Below, piece by piece: positions 26,032 through 34,957 of a stretch of 64,000 nt of DNA. The translations under genes were made by a program, and so were the position numbers. Location of the stretch: contig NZ_FREX01000002.1 of NCBI RefSeq assembly GCF_900143565.1, positions 783,156 to 847,155 of the forward strand, given 5' to 3'. Below the pieces are notes generated by a model, which worked only from the letters and a program-made list of their open reading frames with translations, ran no database searches and had not been told where the DNA came from. Origin of the DNA: Pseudovibrio sp. Alg231-02 (GTDB taxonomy: Bacteria > Pseudomonadota > Alphaproteobacteria > Rhizobiales > Stappiaceae). Numbering within the stretch: the stretch's first letter is position 1; each line of letters begins with the position of its first letter.

Positions 26032-27336
26032 TTAAATTGCGTCGTGATCAAGGATGCCGCCTGCAACGATGGTTGTCAAAACCCGGCCTGTCAAAGTTTC
26101 GTCCTCAAAAGGGGTGTTCTTTGAGCGGGAGCGGATTTTGTCTTTTTCTACGATCCATGGTTTTTGCGGGTCGAACACGATCAGGTCTGCTGGAGCGCCT
26201 TTTGAGAGGCGGCCAGCAGGAAGACCAAGACGGTCCGCTGGATTGCAGGTCATTGTTGCAAGCAGTTTGGAAAGTGAGATGTCCTCATTCAGAACGAGGC
26301 GCATTCCAGCTCCAAGCATTGTTTCAAGCCCTAAAGCACCATATTCGGCTTCTGCAAAGGGGTGACGCTTAGTTTCCACATCTTGTGGGTTGTGATCGGA
26401 CATAATGATGTCGATTGTGCCATCTGCCAGTGCTTTCACCATGGCCTGACGATCATCTTCCGTGCGCAGCGGTGGCGACATCTTATGGAAGGTCCGGTAG
26501 GGGCCGATGTCGTTTTCGTTGAGCGTGAGATGATTGATGGAGATGCCTGCGGTGACATTGAGGCCGTCGTTCTTCGCTTTCTGGATGGCTTCAGCGCTTT
26601 GCGGGCAGGAGATCAGGCGTGCGTGATATTTGCCTTTCGCCATGGCAACGAGGCGCATATCGCGTTCGATTGCGACGAACTCAGCCTCACGTGGGATGCC
26701 GCCCAGACCCAGCCATGAAGCGCGTAGACCTGCGTTCATGACGCCGGAGCCTGCCAGATCCTTATCCTGTGCCTGATGAACCACCAGCGCATCGAAGTCA
26801 CGAGCGTAAGTCAGTAGACGGACCAGAACGGAGGAGTTGGTGATTGGAAGTCTGTCATTGGAAAAGGCGACGGCGCCTGCTTCCTTGAGCAAACCGATCT
26901 CGCTCATGTCCTTGCCGGCCAGCCCCTTTGTGAGAGCAGCCATTGGATGGACGTTGACGATCGCTGTGTCGCGGGCGCGACGGAGCATGAAGTCCACCAG
27001 TGCAGGATCATCAATCACCGGGTCCGTGTTGGGGCTGGTGAGGATGGTGGTTACACCGCCTACGGCTGCTGCACGGCTGGCGCTCTCCAGCGTTTCGCGG
27101 TGTTCTGCGCCGGGTTCGCCTACGCTGACGCCCATGTCGATGAGACCGGGCGCAACGACGGCACCGTGGCAATCAACGGTTTTCGCGCCATCGGGAGCGC
27201 CCTGATTGAGAGCTTCTGCGCCGGCGGCGAGGATGGTGCCGTCCTGCACAATCACTGCACCTGCTTCATCAACATTGTTTGCTGGGTCGATGATGCGGGC
27301 GTTTGTCAGGACCAGCGGGTTTACATTCTTGTACAT
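26032..27336 (-). CDS. Dihydroorotase-like protein PyrC' (probably non-catalytic)
   Basis: A 434-residue amidohydrolase-fold protein directly downstream of pyrB. It aligns with multifunctional-type dihydroorotases (PGLIDMGVSVGEPGAEHRET, TSPNTDPVIDDPALVDF, HLTLNENDIGPYRTFHKMSPP), but the metal ligands of the first motif, D-x-H-x-H in true enzymes, read DMGVSVGEPG, so both histidines are missing, and the HxxE-type site reads VVHQAQDKD. In Pseudomonas an equivalent PyrC' is inactive and serves to assemble the aspartate transcarbamylase dodecamer; the same role is inferred here, with true dihydroorotase activity encoded elsewhere. It starts 11 bases after pyrB. Confidence 0.88.
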   Translation of the reverse strand: MYKNVNPLVLTNARIIDPANNVDEAGAVIVQDGTILAAGAEALNQGAPDGAKTVDCHGAVVAPGLIDMGVSVGEPGAEHRETLESASRAAAVGGVTTILTSPNTDPVIDDPALVDFMLRRARDTAIVNVHPMAALTKGLAGKDMSEIGLLKEAGAVAFSNDRLPITNSSVLVRLLTYARDFDALVVHQAQDKDLAGSGVMNAGLRASWLGLGGIPREAEFVAIERDMRLVAMAKGKYHARLISCPQSAEAIQKAKNDGLNVTAGISINHLTLNENDIGPYRTFHKMSPPLRTEDDRQAMVKALADGTIDIIMSDHNPQDVETKRHPFAEAEYGALGLETMLGAGMRLVLNEDISLSKLLATMTCNPADRLGLPAGRLSKGAPADLIVFDPQKPWIVEKDKIRSRSKNTPFEDETLTGRVLTTIVAGGILDHDAI

Positions 27337-27347
27337 GCGCGTGTCCT

Positions 27348-28307
27348 CTAGTTGTTGTCAGGAAGGTTTTGAGCAAGAGCTTCAAGCACTGCCATGCGTA
27401 TGGCGACGCCCATCTCCACTTGCTCGCGGATAAGACTTTGTGGACCATCTGCAACTTCTGCCGAGATCTCGACACCACGGTTCATAGGGCCGGGGTGCAT
27501 GACCAGAGCATCAGGTTTGGCGTAGGAGAGTTTTTCGGAGTCTAGACCGTGATAACGGAAATACTCACGAACAGATGGTACAAAGGCACCGCTCATACGT
27601 TCGCGTTGCAAACGCAGCATCATGACGATGTCGCAGCCTTTTAGTCCTTCGCGCATGTCTGTGAATACTTCGACGCCCATACTATGAATACCAGAGGGCA
27701 GTAGTGTAGAGGGAGCTATGACACGCACGCGGGCTCCCATATTGGAGAGAAGGATGATGTTGGATCGGGCGACGCGGGAGTGGCGGATGTCGCCGCAGAT
27801 GGCTACTGTCAGGCCGCCGAGGGTTCCTTTGTGGCGGCGGATGGTCAAGGCATCCAGCAGAGCCTGAGTTGGGTGCTCGTGAGGGCCGTCGCCGGCGTTG
27901 ACGACCGCGCAGCCGACTTTGCGGGCCAGCAGGTGGACTGCTCCAGCGGCGTGGTGGCGAACAACCAGCAAATCAGGGCGCATGGCGTTCAGGGTTGCTG
28001 CGGTGTCGATCAGGGTTTCACCCTTTTTCACCGAAGAGGTGGAGACCGACATGTTCATAACATCCGCGCCCAGTCGCTTGCCTGCAAGCTCAAAGGAAGA
28101 TTGGGTGCGGGTGGAAGCCTCAAAGAAGAGGTTGATTTGCGTTCGCCCACGCAGAACAGCTTTCTGCTTTTCTACCTGTCTGGAGACTTCGACGGCTTCG
28201 TCGGCAAGGTCCAAAAGGTAATTAATGTGGGGAGGCTGCAATCCCTCGATACCGAGGAGATGGCGATGCGGGAACGCTGAGGATCGATGTGTGGTTTTCT
28301 TGCTCAT
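27348..28307 (-). CDS. pyrB: Aspartate carbamoyltransferase catalytic subunit
   Basis: Catalyses carbamoyl phosphate + aspartate to carbamoyl aspartate, the committed step of pyrimidine synthesis. The 319-residue protein shows the carbamoyl-phosphate loop [66 protein letters not shown] and the terminal [13 protein letters not shown]. The start is placed at ATG 28307 after AAGGG; an upstream extension to 28379 is not family-like and reaches into the promoter shared with the divergent aidB-like gene. It is coupled to pyrC'. No regulatory-subunit gene (pyrI) is present, consistent with a PyrB-PyrC' complex. Confidence 0.96.
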   Translation of the reverse strand: MSKKTTHRSSAFPHRHLLGIEGLQPPHINYLLDLADEAVEVSRQVEKQKAVLRGRTQINLFFEASTRTQSSFELAGKRLGADVMNMSVSTSSVKKGETLIDTAATLNAMRPDLLVVRHHAAGAVHLLARKVGCAVVNAGDGPHEHPTQALLDALTIRRHKGTLGGLTVAICGDIRHSRVARSNIILLSNMGARVRVIAPSTLLPSGIHSMGVEVFTDMREGLKGCDIVMMLRLQRERMSGAFVPSVREYFRYHGLDSEKLSYAKPDALVMHPGPMNRGVEISAEVADGPQSLIREQVEMGVAIRMAVLEALAQNLPDNN

Positions 28308-28441
28308 CGAAGACCCTTCTATAGGCAGAAACACCGAGTTCGTAAAGAGCTCAACAGATGTATAGTTTTTATTGTGCAAATCGCAGTTGCAACGTGCGCG
28401 CTAACCTATCAAAATCGCTGGGGCAACTCGCGGGAGGAAAA

Positions 28442-30097
28442 ATGGATAAAGTTTCACAAGCCACTATGACGACAGGGGTAATTAATCAGGCCCCGCCATA
28501 TTGTGGGTATAACCTTGCCGAGAGTGATCCAATTCTCCTTGCTGATCTGGGTGGCACGGGCTCCAACGATTCTGCACGGGAGGAGCTTATCAAGTTTGGT
28601 GAGCAGTGTGGAGCCGCAGATGCACTGGATCTGGGGAGACTGGCAAATGTTAATGAGCCGGTGCTGAAAACACACGATCCGTATGGTCGCCGTCTGGATG
28701 TTGTCGAATTTCACCCGTCCTATCATGCGCTGATGCGCCGCTCGTTTGAAGCTGGCCTGCACAGTGCGTCTGTTGAGTCCATGGAGCCGGGTGGTGAGCG
28801 TGCGTTTTATAATCGTGCGCGCAAGTATTTCGTGATGAGTCAGGTGGAAGGTGGGCACCTTTGCCCGGTGACCATGACCAACGCGTCTGCCATGGCTCTT
28901 ACTCAGGCCCCTGAACTTGCCAAGGTGTGGAATGAGCGCATCCTGAGCCGCAAGTATGATCAGCGTTTCCGCCCTGCCAGCCAGAAGATGGGTGCGAGCC
29001 TTGGCATGGGCATGACGGAGAAGCAGGGTGGGTCCGACTTGCGTCAGATCATCACTCGCGCCGAAAAGGTTTCTGACGACACTTATGTGATCAATGGACA
29101 TAAGTGGTTCTTCTCTGCGCCGATGTGTGATGCGTTCCTTGTGCTGGCGAAGCTGGAAGAGGGGCCAACCTGTTTCCTTGTGCCGCGTATTTTGGAATCT
29201 GGCGAAGTGAATGGACTGGACTTCCAGCGCCTGAAAAATAAGCTGGGTAACAAGTCCAATGCCTCTTCCGAGGTTGAGTTTAACAACGCTGTTGGCTTTC
29301 TTGTCGGGGAAGTGGGTAAGGGCATCAAGACCATTTTGAAAATGGTGACACCTACCCGTGTGGACTGTTGTATTGGGTCTTCTGCCCTGATGCGGGCTGC
29401 GATTTCCAGAGCGGTTCATCACACCTCCAACCGCAGTGCATTTGGCGCTCGTCTTATTGAGAAGCCACTGATGCAACGGGTTCTTGCGGATATGTCTCTG
29501 GATATGGCTGCAAGTGAGGCACTGGCGCTGAAACTTTCGCATTGCATGGATCTGGAAGGTGAAGACAGCCAGGCCGCTGACTTCCTGCGGATCATCACAC
29601 CTGCTGCAAAATACTGGATTTGTAAGAGTGCAGAGAACGTTGCAGCTGAGGCGATGGAGTGTCTGGGTGGTAACGGGTATGTGGAAGATCACGACATGGC
29701 TCGTATCTACCGTGAAGCCCCAGTCAACAGCATCTGGGAAGGCTCAGGCAACATCATGGCGCTGGACTTGCTGCGGGCTATGCACCGCACTCCAGACAGC
29801 TTCATGAATGTGCTTGGCATGCTGGAAGCTGATCTTGGCCCTGCCGGCAAGGTGTCTGTTGAAGTGTTGCAAGCTGCAGCACGGACGTGTCTGGAAGATG
29901 AGGGTGGTGCCCGGTTGCTGACTGAACAGCTGGCGATCACAGCTGCAGCTGCAGCGCTGAAGGAAGTTGCTCCTCCAGCGATTGCCAATGCGTTTATTGA
30001 GACCCGTATGGCAGGTCAGTGGCGTTCAAGCTATGGCATGCTGGATGCACGCTATGACGCCAAGGGGATCCTTGAGTGGCTTTACCCTATCAAGTAG
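28442..30097 (+). CDS. AidB-like acyl-CoA dehydrogenase
   Basis: A 551-residue flavoprotein of the acyl-CoA dehydrogenase superfamily with the AidB-type long N-terminal region (residues about 1-180: YNLAESDPIL, HPSYHALM, PVTMTNAS). The core has MGMTEKQGGSDL, KWFFSAPMCDAFLVLA, and LGGNGYVEDHDMARIYREAP followed by SIWEGSGNIMALDLLRA, which are the usual FAD and active-site blocks. AidB of Escherichia coli protects against alkylating agents; whether this protein does so or is a short branched-chain dehydrogenase is open. ATG 28442 follows GGGAGG. Its last 16 bases overlap the end of the convergent AEC transporter gene. Confidence 0.9.
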   Translation: MDKVSQATMTTGVINQAPPYCGYNLAESDPILLADLGGTGSNDSAREELIKFGEQCGAADALDLGRLANVNEPVLKTHDPYGRRLDVVEFHPSYHALMRRSFEAGLHSASVESMEPGGERAFYNRARKYFVMSQVEGGHLCPVTMTNASAMALTQAPELAKVWNERILSRKYDQRFRPASQKMGASLGMGMTEKQGGSDLRQIITRAEKVSDDTYVINGHKWFFSAPMCDAFLVLAKLEEGPTCFLVPRILESGEVNGLDFQRLKNKLGNKSNASSEVEFNNAVGFLVGEVGKGIKTILKMVTPTRVDCCIGSSALMRAAISRAVHHTSNRSAFGARLIEKPLMQRVLADMSLDMAASEALALKLSHCMDLEGEDSQAADFLRIITPAAKYWICKSAENVAAEAMECLGGNGYVEDHDMARIYREAPVNSIWEGSGNIMALDLLRAMHRTPDSFMNVLGMLEADLGPAGKVSVEVLQAAARTCLEDEGGARLLTEQLAITAAAAALKEVAPPAIANAFIETRMAGQWRSSYGMLDARYDAKGILEWLYPIK

Positions 30098-31020
30098 GCC
30101 ACGACCAATAACCACGTCGGAATAGTGATTGCGGCGGCGACTGTCTGAAGGGTCAGAATTTCGGCCATCAACTTGGCGTCGCCGCCCATTTTCCTCGCCA
30201 GAACAAAACTTGCCCCTGCTGCCGGAACAGAGAACACCAGTGTGACGATGGTTGCCGAGATTTCGTCAAGCCCAAGTGCGAGCGCGAAACTCAAGGCAAT
30301 GCCCGGTGCAAGTACGTTGCGCAAAAGCAGAGCTGATGTAAGCGCTGGGCCCGGGCGACGCAGTGCTCCCAAATCCAAAGCTGCACCGACGCACAGAACT
30401 GCAATTGGTAGGGCTGCACTCCCCAAAAATGTCAGATAGTTTGCAATAACTTCTGGGATATAGCCACCGGAGGTGTTGATGAGGCCTCCTGCTACAACGC
30501 TGATGATGAAAGGGTTCTTGATCAGCTCTTTTGCAAGCGTCTTTGGCGAGGGGACAGACCCTCCTGCATAGATCGACAGAACAATCACGCAGAGCAGGTT
30601 TGCTGCCGGGATCATGATTGCCATGATGACCGCCACCAGCGCCACACCTTCCTCTCCAAAACTATTGGCTGCGATTGCCATGGCGACAAAACCATTCCAG
30701 CGCACAACACCTTGAAAAATGGAAGTGAAGCGCGGACCTTCGATTGCGAATTTCTGTTTTAGAAAGGGTTGCAGGACGAGGCAGAGAATGGCCAGAAGCG
30801 AGAAGGTTCCCAGTACGGATATGGTGATTTCCATGACTGGCATTGCCGAGAAATCTGAGGTGCCCACGTTGATCAGGATGATCGCAGGGAACAATACCCA
30901 ATAGGCCAGATCTTCCATACCGCTCCAGCGCTCTCTTGGGATGAGATTGCGGTGACGGAGGAACCATCCTGTGGCTGTGAGGAGCAAGACAGAGATGATG
31001 GCTGACAGGGCAGAGAACAT
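30082..31020 (-). CDS. AEC family transporter (auxin efflux carrier-like)
   Basis: A 312-residue inner-membrane protein with about ten hydrophobic segments, of the AEC/malonate permease-like (MdcF) group. Typical blocks are SGMEDLAYWVLFPAIILIN at the first segments, the repeat-half boundary LIKNPFIISVVAGGLIN and LPIAVLCVGAALDLG. Members export or import small carboxylates; substrate is unknown here. The gene converges with the aidB-like gene and overlaps its stop region by 16 bases, so the two mRNAs would be partly complementary at their 3' ends. It is transcribed away from ruvX's 3' end on the same strand. Confidence 0.9.
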   Translation of the reverse strand: MFSALSAIISVLLLTATGWFLRHRNLIPRERWSGMEDLAYWVLFPAIILINVGTSDFSAMPVMEITISVLGTFSLLAILCLVLQPFLKQKFAIEGPRFTSIFQGVVRWNGFVAMAIAANSFGEEGVALVAVIMAIMIPAANLLCVIVLSIYAGGSVPSPKTLAKELIKNPFIISVVAGGLINTSGGYIPEVIANYLTFLGSAALPIAVLCVGAALDLGALRRPGPALTSALLLRNVLAPGIALSFALALGLDEISATIVTLVFSVPAAGASFVLARKMGGDAKLMAEILTLQTVAAAITIPTWLLVVAYLIG

Positions 31021-31188
31021 GCTTGTGCTTTTCAGGCTGTTGCATAGACAGGAAAGTGTCTTTGCAAGTGGATGGACAAATAGCGCATTGAGGCACGTAT
31101 CCGTCTATTCACGTAGCCTGAAAAAAGCAGAGTGGTAAAGCGCAGGGCGGCTTAAATTTTCTCAAGTGTTGTTGCTTGAGAGCTGGAC

Positions 31189-31686
31189 CTACTCGTCCTC
31201 AAAGAGAGAGGTGCCGCCATAGTTGATGCGGTCCAGGAAGCCCTGCAGGATGTAGGAGGCAGCCATCTTGTCGACCAGCTCGGCTCGGCGGGCGCGGGAG
31301 CGGTCTGCTTCGATAAGTGTGCGTGTGACGGCAGCGGTGGAGAGACGCTCGTCCCAGTAGGTGATCGGGATTTCCGTTTTCTGGGCAAGGTTGCGCACAA
31401 ACGCGCGGGTCGCCTGACAGCGCGGGCCCTCGGTGCCATCCATGTTGAGCGGCAGGCCAATCACGAGGCCAAAGACGCTGTGTTCCTTACAAAGATCCAG
31501 CAGACGTTCGACATCCTGCGTAAACTTCTTGCGCTTGATGGTCTCCAGCGGAGATGCAATCTGCCGACCTGAATCAGTCAGTGCCAAACCAATGGTCTTG
31601 CTGCCAAGATCGATACCAATCAAGCGGTCATCATCATAAAGCGCGTCGCAGAAATCTTCGAGAGAAAGTGAGGGATCATTTGCCAT
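31189..31686 (-). CDS. ruvX: Holliday junction resolvase-like protein RuvX (YqgF)
   Basis: A 165-residue RNase H-fold nuclease. The visible motifs are [17 protein letters not shown] (first catalytic Asp), [16 protein letters not shown], and [14 protein letters not shown] with the D/E pair. In Escherichia coli YqgF is essential and acts in 16S rRNA 5' maturation; the older Holliday resolvase annotation is less certain. The N-terminal extension [16 protein letters not shown] of about 20 residues is common in alphaproteobacteria. It is a stand-alone leftward gene divergent from ung. Confident family assignment. Confidence 0.94.
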   Translation of the reverse strand: MANDPSLSLEDFCDALYDDDRLIGIDLGSKTIGLALTDSGRQIASPLETIKRKKFTQDVERLLDLCKEHSVFGLVIGLPLNMDGTEGPRCQATRAFVRNLAQKTEIPITYWDERLSTAAVTRTLIEADRSRARRAELVDKMAASYILQGFLDRINYGGTSLFEDE

Positions 31687-31829
31687 GGCGGCGGGTTAGC
31701 ACGGCTTGAGAGCAACGCCAAGCAGGTAATCTAAATTTTTCTCGGGGACATGCTGTTTCCTGCTGAACTGTGTGATGGCTGTTCTGGTAAAGGTAAGGGT
31801 GCAAGTCGATTGAGCAGGTGGATATAGGC

Positions 31830-32507
31830 GTGACGCAAGTGCAGTTTGAAGAGGGATGGCAGGGCATTCTGGCTCCTGAAATGGATAAACCCTACTTTCA
31901 GAAACTCCAGGCCTTTCTGGATGCTGAGGAAGCGGAAGGAAAGACCATTTATCCTCCCACAGCTGACTGCTACGCTGCCTTTAATGCAGCTGCTCTGAGT
32001 GATGTGCGTGTCGTCATTCTTGGGCAAGATCCCTACCACGGGGAAGGGCAGGCACATGGACTTTCCTTCTCAGTTCGCAAAGGCGTGAAACTGCCGCCGT
32101 CGCTTCGCAATATCTACAAGGAGTTGGAGAGCGACCTTGGTTTAGCACCAGCAGCTCATGGGTGTTTAACGCATTGGGCGGAGCAGGGTGTTTTGTTGCT
32201 CAATACGTCTTTGAGTGTGGAGGAAGCCAAGGCCGGGTCTCATGCCAAGAAGGGGTGGGCGCCGTTTACAGATGCTGCGATCAAGGGCTTGTCCGAAGCA
32301 CGAGAGCATCTGGTGTTTATCCTGTGGGGCGCGCATGCACAGAAGAAGCTGGATCTGATTGATGAGAGTAAGCATCTGGTTTTGATGAGTGCCCATCCAT
32401 CGCCGTTGTCGGCACGGCGCGGTTTTATCGGGTCGGCTCCATTTTCCAAAACCAATACCTATCTGAAAGAACATGGTATTGCAGAGATTGACTGGAAGAT
32501 CTCTTAG
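31830..32507 (+). CDS. ung: Uracil-DNA glycosylase
   Basis: Removes uracil from DNA as the first step of base excision repair. The protein of about 225 residues carries the family-1 catalytic motif VVILGQDPYHGEGQAHGLSF (water-activating Asp), LLLNTSLSVEEAKAGSH and the DNA-intercalating HPSPLSARRGF loop. Two GTG starts compete: 31818 and 31830; the AGGTGG at 31816-31821 lies eight bases before 31830, which is preferred, but starting four codons earlier cannot be ruled out. Divergent from ruvX. No other gene is obviously cotranscribed: UPF0173 follows after 132 bases. Confidence 0.95.
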   Translation: MTQVQFEEGWQGILAPEMDKPYFQKLQAFLDAEEAEGKTIYPPTADCYAAFNAAALSDVRVVILGQDPYHGEGQAHGLSFSVRKGVKLPPSLRNIYKELESDLGLAPAAHGCLTHWAEQGVLLLNTSLSVEEAKAGSHAKKGWAPFTDAAIKGLSEAREHLVFILWGAHAQKKLDLIDESKHLVLMSAHPSPLSARRGFIGSAPFSKTNTYLKEHGIAEIDWKIS

Positions 32508-32639
32508 GGCATTACCGGAGTTTTGCCAGTGTCCGGTTACATTTAAGGGTTGTGTAACCAAATTCCTACTAGTTTAGATAATATTTTAGATATCACGGAT
32601 GTGCCGTGTTTCGGCGCTCCGCATTGGGGGATTGGTAGT

Positions 32640-33377
32640 ATGGATTTACAGTTTCTGGGCCATTCTGCTTTTAAGGTTTACATTCCCGGGGCAACGCTTC
32701 TGATTGACCCGTTCTTGTCTGGCAATCCGAGCTTTCCGGCAGAGATGAGTGTGGAGCAGGTGAGTGAAGGTGTTGATCATGTTCTGCTGACCCACGGCCA
32801 CGACGATCATGTGGGCGATACCATCGATATTTTGAAAGCGACTGGTGCAACGCTTACGGCGAACTGGGAAATCTGTATGTGGGCGCAGGACAAAGGTATT
32901 GAGAAGATCAATCCTATGAACCATGGCGGCTGCGTGAACATGGGGGCGTTTGGTGTGGCGCTGACCAATGCGGTGCACAGTTCAGCCTGTTCGTTTGATA
33001 GTGAAGGCAGCGTTGCGGACGTGTATCTGGGTAACCCAGCTGGCGTTGTGGTGATGGCTGAGGATGAGCCAACACTGTTACATATGGGTGATACGGATAT
33101 CTTCTCTGATATGGAGCTGATCAATGAGATTTATCGGCCTCAGATTGGGATTGTGCCGATCGGGGATCGGTTCACCATGGGCGCTCGCACCGCATCAATG
33201 GCGTGTCAAAGGTTCTTTGAGTTCCAGACCATCATTCCGTGTCACTACGGTACCTTCCCGATTTTGGACCAAAGCGCTGATCAGTTTACCGAATGCATGG
33301 AGGATGATGCATTTCGGGTGGCAAAGCTGAAGCCAGGGGAGACGGTGACAGTCAATAATAGTGTTGCAACTTCATAG
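32640..33377 (+). CDS. UPF0173 family metal-dependent hydrolase
   Basis: A 245-residue metallo-beta-lactamase-fold protein. It starts MDLQFLGHSAFKVYI and carries the zinc motif LLTHGHDDHVGDT (HxHxDH), then a GDT-type Asp in HMGDTDIF and a terminal histidine in IIPCHYGTFPIL, all expected for UPF0173 (YtkL-like) hydrolases. The substrate is unknown. The frame is open back to 32550, but the family start is ATG 32640 after GGGGG. A strong terminator at 33406-33437 follows. Confident family, no function known. Confidence 0.92.
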   Translation: MDLQFLGHSAFKVYIPGATLLIDPFLSGNPSFPAEMSVEQVSEGVDHVLLTHGHDDHVGDTIDILKATGATLTANWEICMWAQDKGIEKINPMNHGGCVNMGAFGVALTNAVHSSACSFDSEGSVADVYLGNPAGVVVMAEDEPTLLHMGDTDIFSDMELINEIYRPQIGIVPIGDRFTMGARTASMACQRFFEFQTIIPCHYGTFPILDQSADQFTECMEDDAFRVAKLKPGETVTVNNSVATS

Positions 33378-33405
33378 CCGGATCGATTTTTGTAACTGAA
33401 ACAAG

Positions 33406-33437
33406 AAAAGGCCTCAGCATGAACTGAGGCCTTTTAA
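33406..33437. terminator. Terminator downstream of UPF0173 gene
   Basis: AAAAGGCCTCAG (33406-33417) pairs perfectly with CTGAGGCCTTTT (33424-33435) around a six-base loop. The symmetrical A/T flanks allow function for both the UPF0173 gene and the convergent YHS-domain gene. A second hairpin AGCTACGC/GCGTAGCT (33482-33510) lies closer to the YHS stop codon. Confidence 0.85.
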
Positions 33438-33545
33438 GTTTGAAAGGGACACATTCCGCGTTTTTTTGCTTTCACCGCGGGAGCTACGCTTAGTTGGGGC
33501 ACGCGTAGCTTGAGTGGTCTTCAAGGGAGCTTGGGTGGGGTTCGC

Positions 33546-34019
33546 TTAAAGGTCTGCTTCTGGCGTGTGTATGATTGTTGGCCAGTTTTCATTTGCCCGG
33601 GCGATGGAAGCGTTCGGGTCTTTCAGGAAGTGACGCTGGGCTCCTGCATGGGCATTCAGGTAAAGTTTGCCGTCAACGATCTTCCATTGTTCTGGCTGGA
33701 TCGGAATTTTTACTCCGAAGCTCACACCAGTTGCACACCAACCGCCATACTGAGGCGCGTACTTGGTTGGATCCTTTTTGAACTTGTCGAGATTTTCAGC
33801 GGAAGAGAACAGCCACGTCACATCCTGATACTGCGTGGAATACTCTTTTTTGCCTGGAACTGGCTTGCCTTGTGTGAAGTAAGCGACTGGATCAGTTCCT
33901 TTGATTGCGTAGCCTTCTTCAACGAAGTTGGTTACGTCATCGGCCATTGCCGTCATCGGAACAGTTACAAGTGCTGACAGTGCTAGTCCAACTGCAAGAA
34001 CTGAAGATTTGATCGGCAT
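33546..34019 (-). CDS. Exported YHS domain protein, paralogue 1
   Basis: A 157-residue protein with a signal peptide (about 25 residues, ending AMA-DD) and a YHS-type domain: YAIKGTDPVAYFTQGKPVPG, WLFSSAENLDKFKKDPTKYAPQYGG and WCATGVSFG. This exported YHS family includes selenoprotein members; here the position in GGWCA is cysteine. A role in binding a metal or redox chemistry is suspected, not shown. ATG 34019 follows GGAG; the longer frame to 34052 is not preferred. Same length and layout as the next gene upstream, about 400 bases away, so they are tandem paralogues, each with its own ribosome site. Confidence 0.85.
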   Translation of the reverse strand: MPIKSSVLAVGLALSALVTVPMTAMADDVTNFVEEGYAIKGTDPVAYFTQGKPVPGKKEYSTQYQDVTWLFSSAENLDKFKKDPTKYAPQYGGWCATGVSFGVKIPIQPEQWKIVDGKLYLNAHAGAQRHFLKDPNASIARANENWPTIIHTPEADL

Positions 34020-34290
34020 GGGCAACTCCTTCGGACTGATCTTTGAAGCCAAGTCTGGCTTGTTTCGTTTACCAGTTGATTATGGGGAACCACTGGTTTT
34101 TATCTATGTTCTGAAAACACTATGCGTGAATACCTATCTGAAGGCCAATAACGCTTCATCACCGTTTTGAGAACTGGTTGTGAGGGGACGGTTTACTCGC
34201 TGCAAAGTGCATTTGAAGATGTGCAACTCGTTGTAGATGCAGCGTTAGTTTCGTTTATGTGTGCTTTGAGCTAATGGGGCCATAAACGAA

Positions 34291-34318
34291 AGAAAGCCGC
34301 AGAGATCTGCGGCTTTCT
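34291..34318 (-). terminator. Terminator downstream of YHS paralogue 2
   Basis: AGAAAGCCGCAGA pairs perfectly over 13 bp with TCTGCGGCTTTCT around a two-base GA loop. On the minus strand it is followed by TTCGTTTATGG, a weak T tract. Confidence 0.75.
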
Positions 34319-34329
34319 CTAGGGCTCAA

Positions 34330-34400
34330 TGCATATGCCACCATGAGATTTGGGGAGATGTCGGAATAGGCGCTAGGCATCGCCTATTGCAGCATATGCA
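34330..34400 (-). repeat. Nested inverted repeats in the 3' region of YHS paralogue 2
   Basis: Outer arms TGCATATGC (34330-34338) and GCATATGCA (34392-34400) enclose an inner hairpin AATAGGCG/CGCCTATT (34365-34372, 34381-34388). It begins 12 bases after the stop codon of paralogue 2, ahead of the terminator, and would fold in its 3' untranslated region. Confidence 0.6.
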
Positions 34401-34411
34401 CTGAAGGAAAC

Positions 34412-34885
34412 TTAGAGTTTGTCTGCTGGTACGTCGCGGATCTCAACCCAGTTTGTGTCTGCGTTGGTGATCGTTTCGATTGTGCGGGACTGCATGCGCT
34501 TTACTGCACCATCGTGGGCATTGAGGTAGAGCTTGCCGTCGACGATGTCCCAAAGCTCAGGCTTGGTTTCCAGCTTGCTGCCGAAGGATGCACCAACTGC
34601 ACACCAGCCACCGTACTGCGGAGCGAACTTTGCTGGTTCTGCAACGAACTTGTCACGGTTTTCAGCGCTGGAGAATTTCCAAGTTACGCCGTCGTACTGA
34701 GCGGTAAATTCAGCTTTACCCTGAACAGGCTTGTTTTGTGTGAAGTATGCAACAGGATCGGTACCACCAATCGCATAACCACCAGAGGTGTAGGTCGAGA
34801 TTTCATCAGCGAAAGCGCCGAATGTGCTTGCGGACAGGGCAGCACCTGCAATGGCTGCTGCAACAGCGATAGATTTGATTTTCAT
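34412..34885 (-). CDS. Exported YHS domain protein, paralogue 2
   Basis: A 157-residue protein with signal peptide MKIKSIAVAAAIAGAALSAS ending near AFA-DE, then the YHS-type domain YAIGGTDPVAYFTQNKPVQG, WKFSSAENRDKFVAEPAKFA and GGWCAVGASFGSKL. It matches paralogue 1 along its whole length and shares its single cysteine. GAGGG lies eight to twelve bases before ATG 34885. The frame extends to 35053 but that part overlaps a promoter-like and hairpin region. Partner or ligand unknown; tandem duplication suggests different expression conditions rather than different chemistry. Confidence 0.85.
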   Translation of the reverse strand: MKIKSIAVAAAIAGAALSASTFGAFADEISTYTSGGYAIGGTDPVAYFTQNKPVQGKAEFTAQYDGVTWKFSSAENRDKFVAEPAKFAPQYGGWCAVGASFGSKLETKPELWDIVDGKLYLNAHDGAVKRMQSRTIETITNADTNWVEIRDVPADKL

Positions 34886-34920
34886 TATATTACCCTCAAT
34901 GAAACAATGAACTTCGCCAG

Positions 34921-34957
34921 ACAAACAAAGCCAGGTCAGGAAGAATGCTTTGTTTGT
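34921..34957. promoter_or_regulatory. Inverted repeat upstream of YHS paralogue 2
   Basis: ACAAACAAAGC (34921-34931) is repeated inverted as GCTTTGTTTGT (34947-34957), 11 bp perfect with 15 bases between. It lies 36-72 bases upstream of the YHS start and could be an operator for the TetR protein encoded just upstream or a leader hairpin. Confidence 0.45.

Larger units (their letters stand above)
34020..34411. other. Region between the two YHS genes
   Basis: About 390 bases that contain the terminator and large hairpin after YHS paralogue 2 plus the promoter region of paralogue 1. No gene is seen. Confidence 0.5.
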
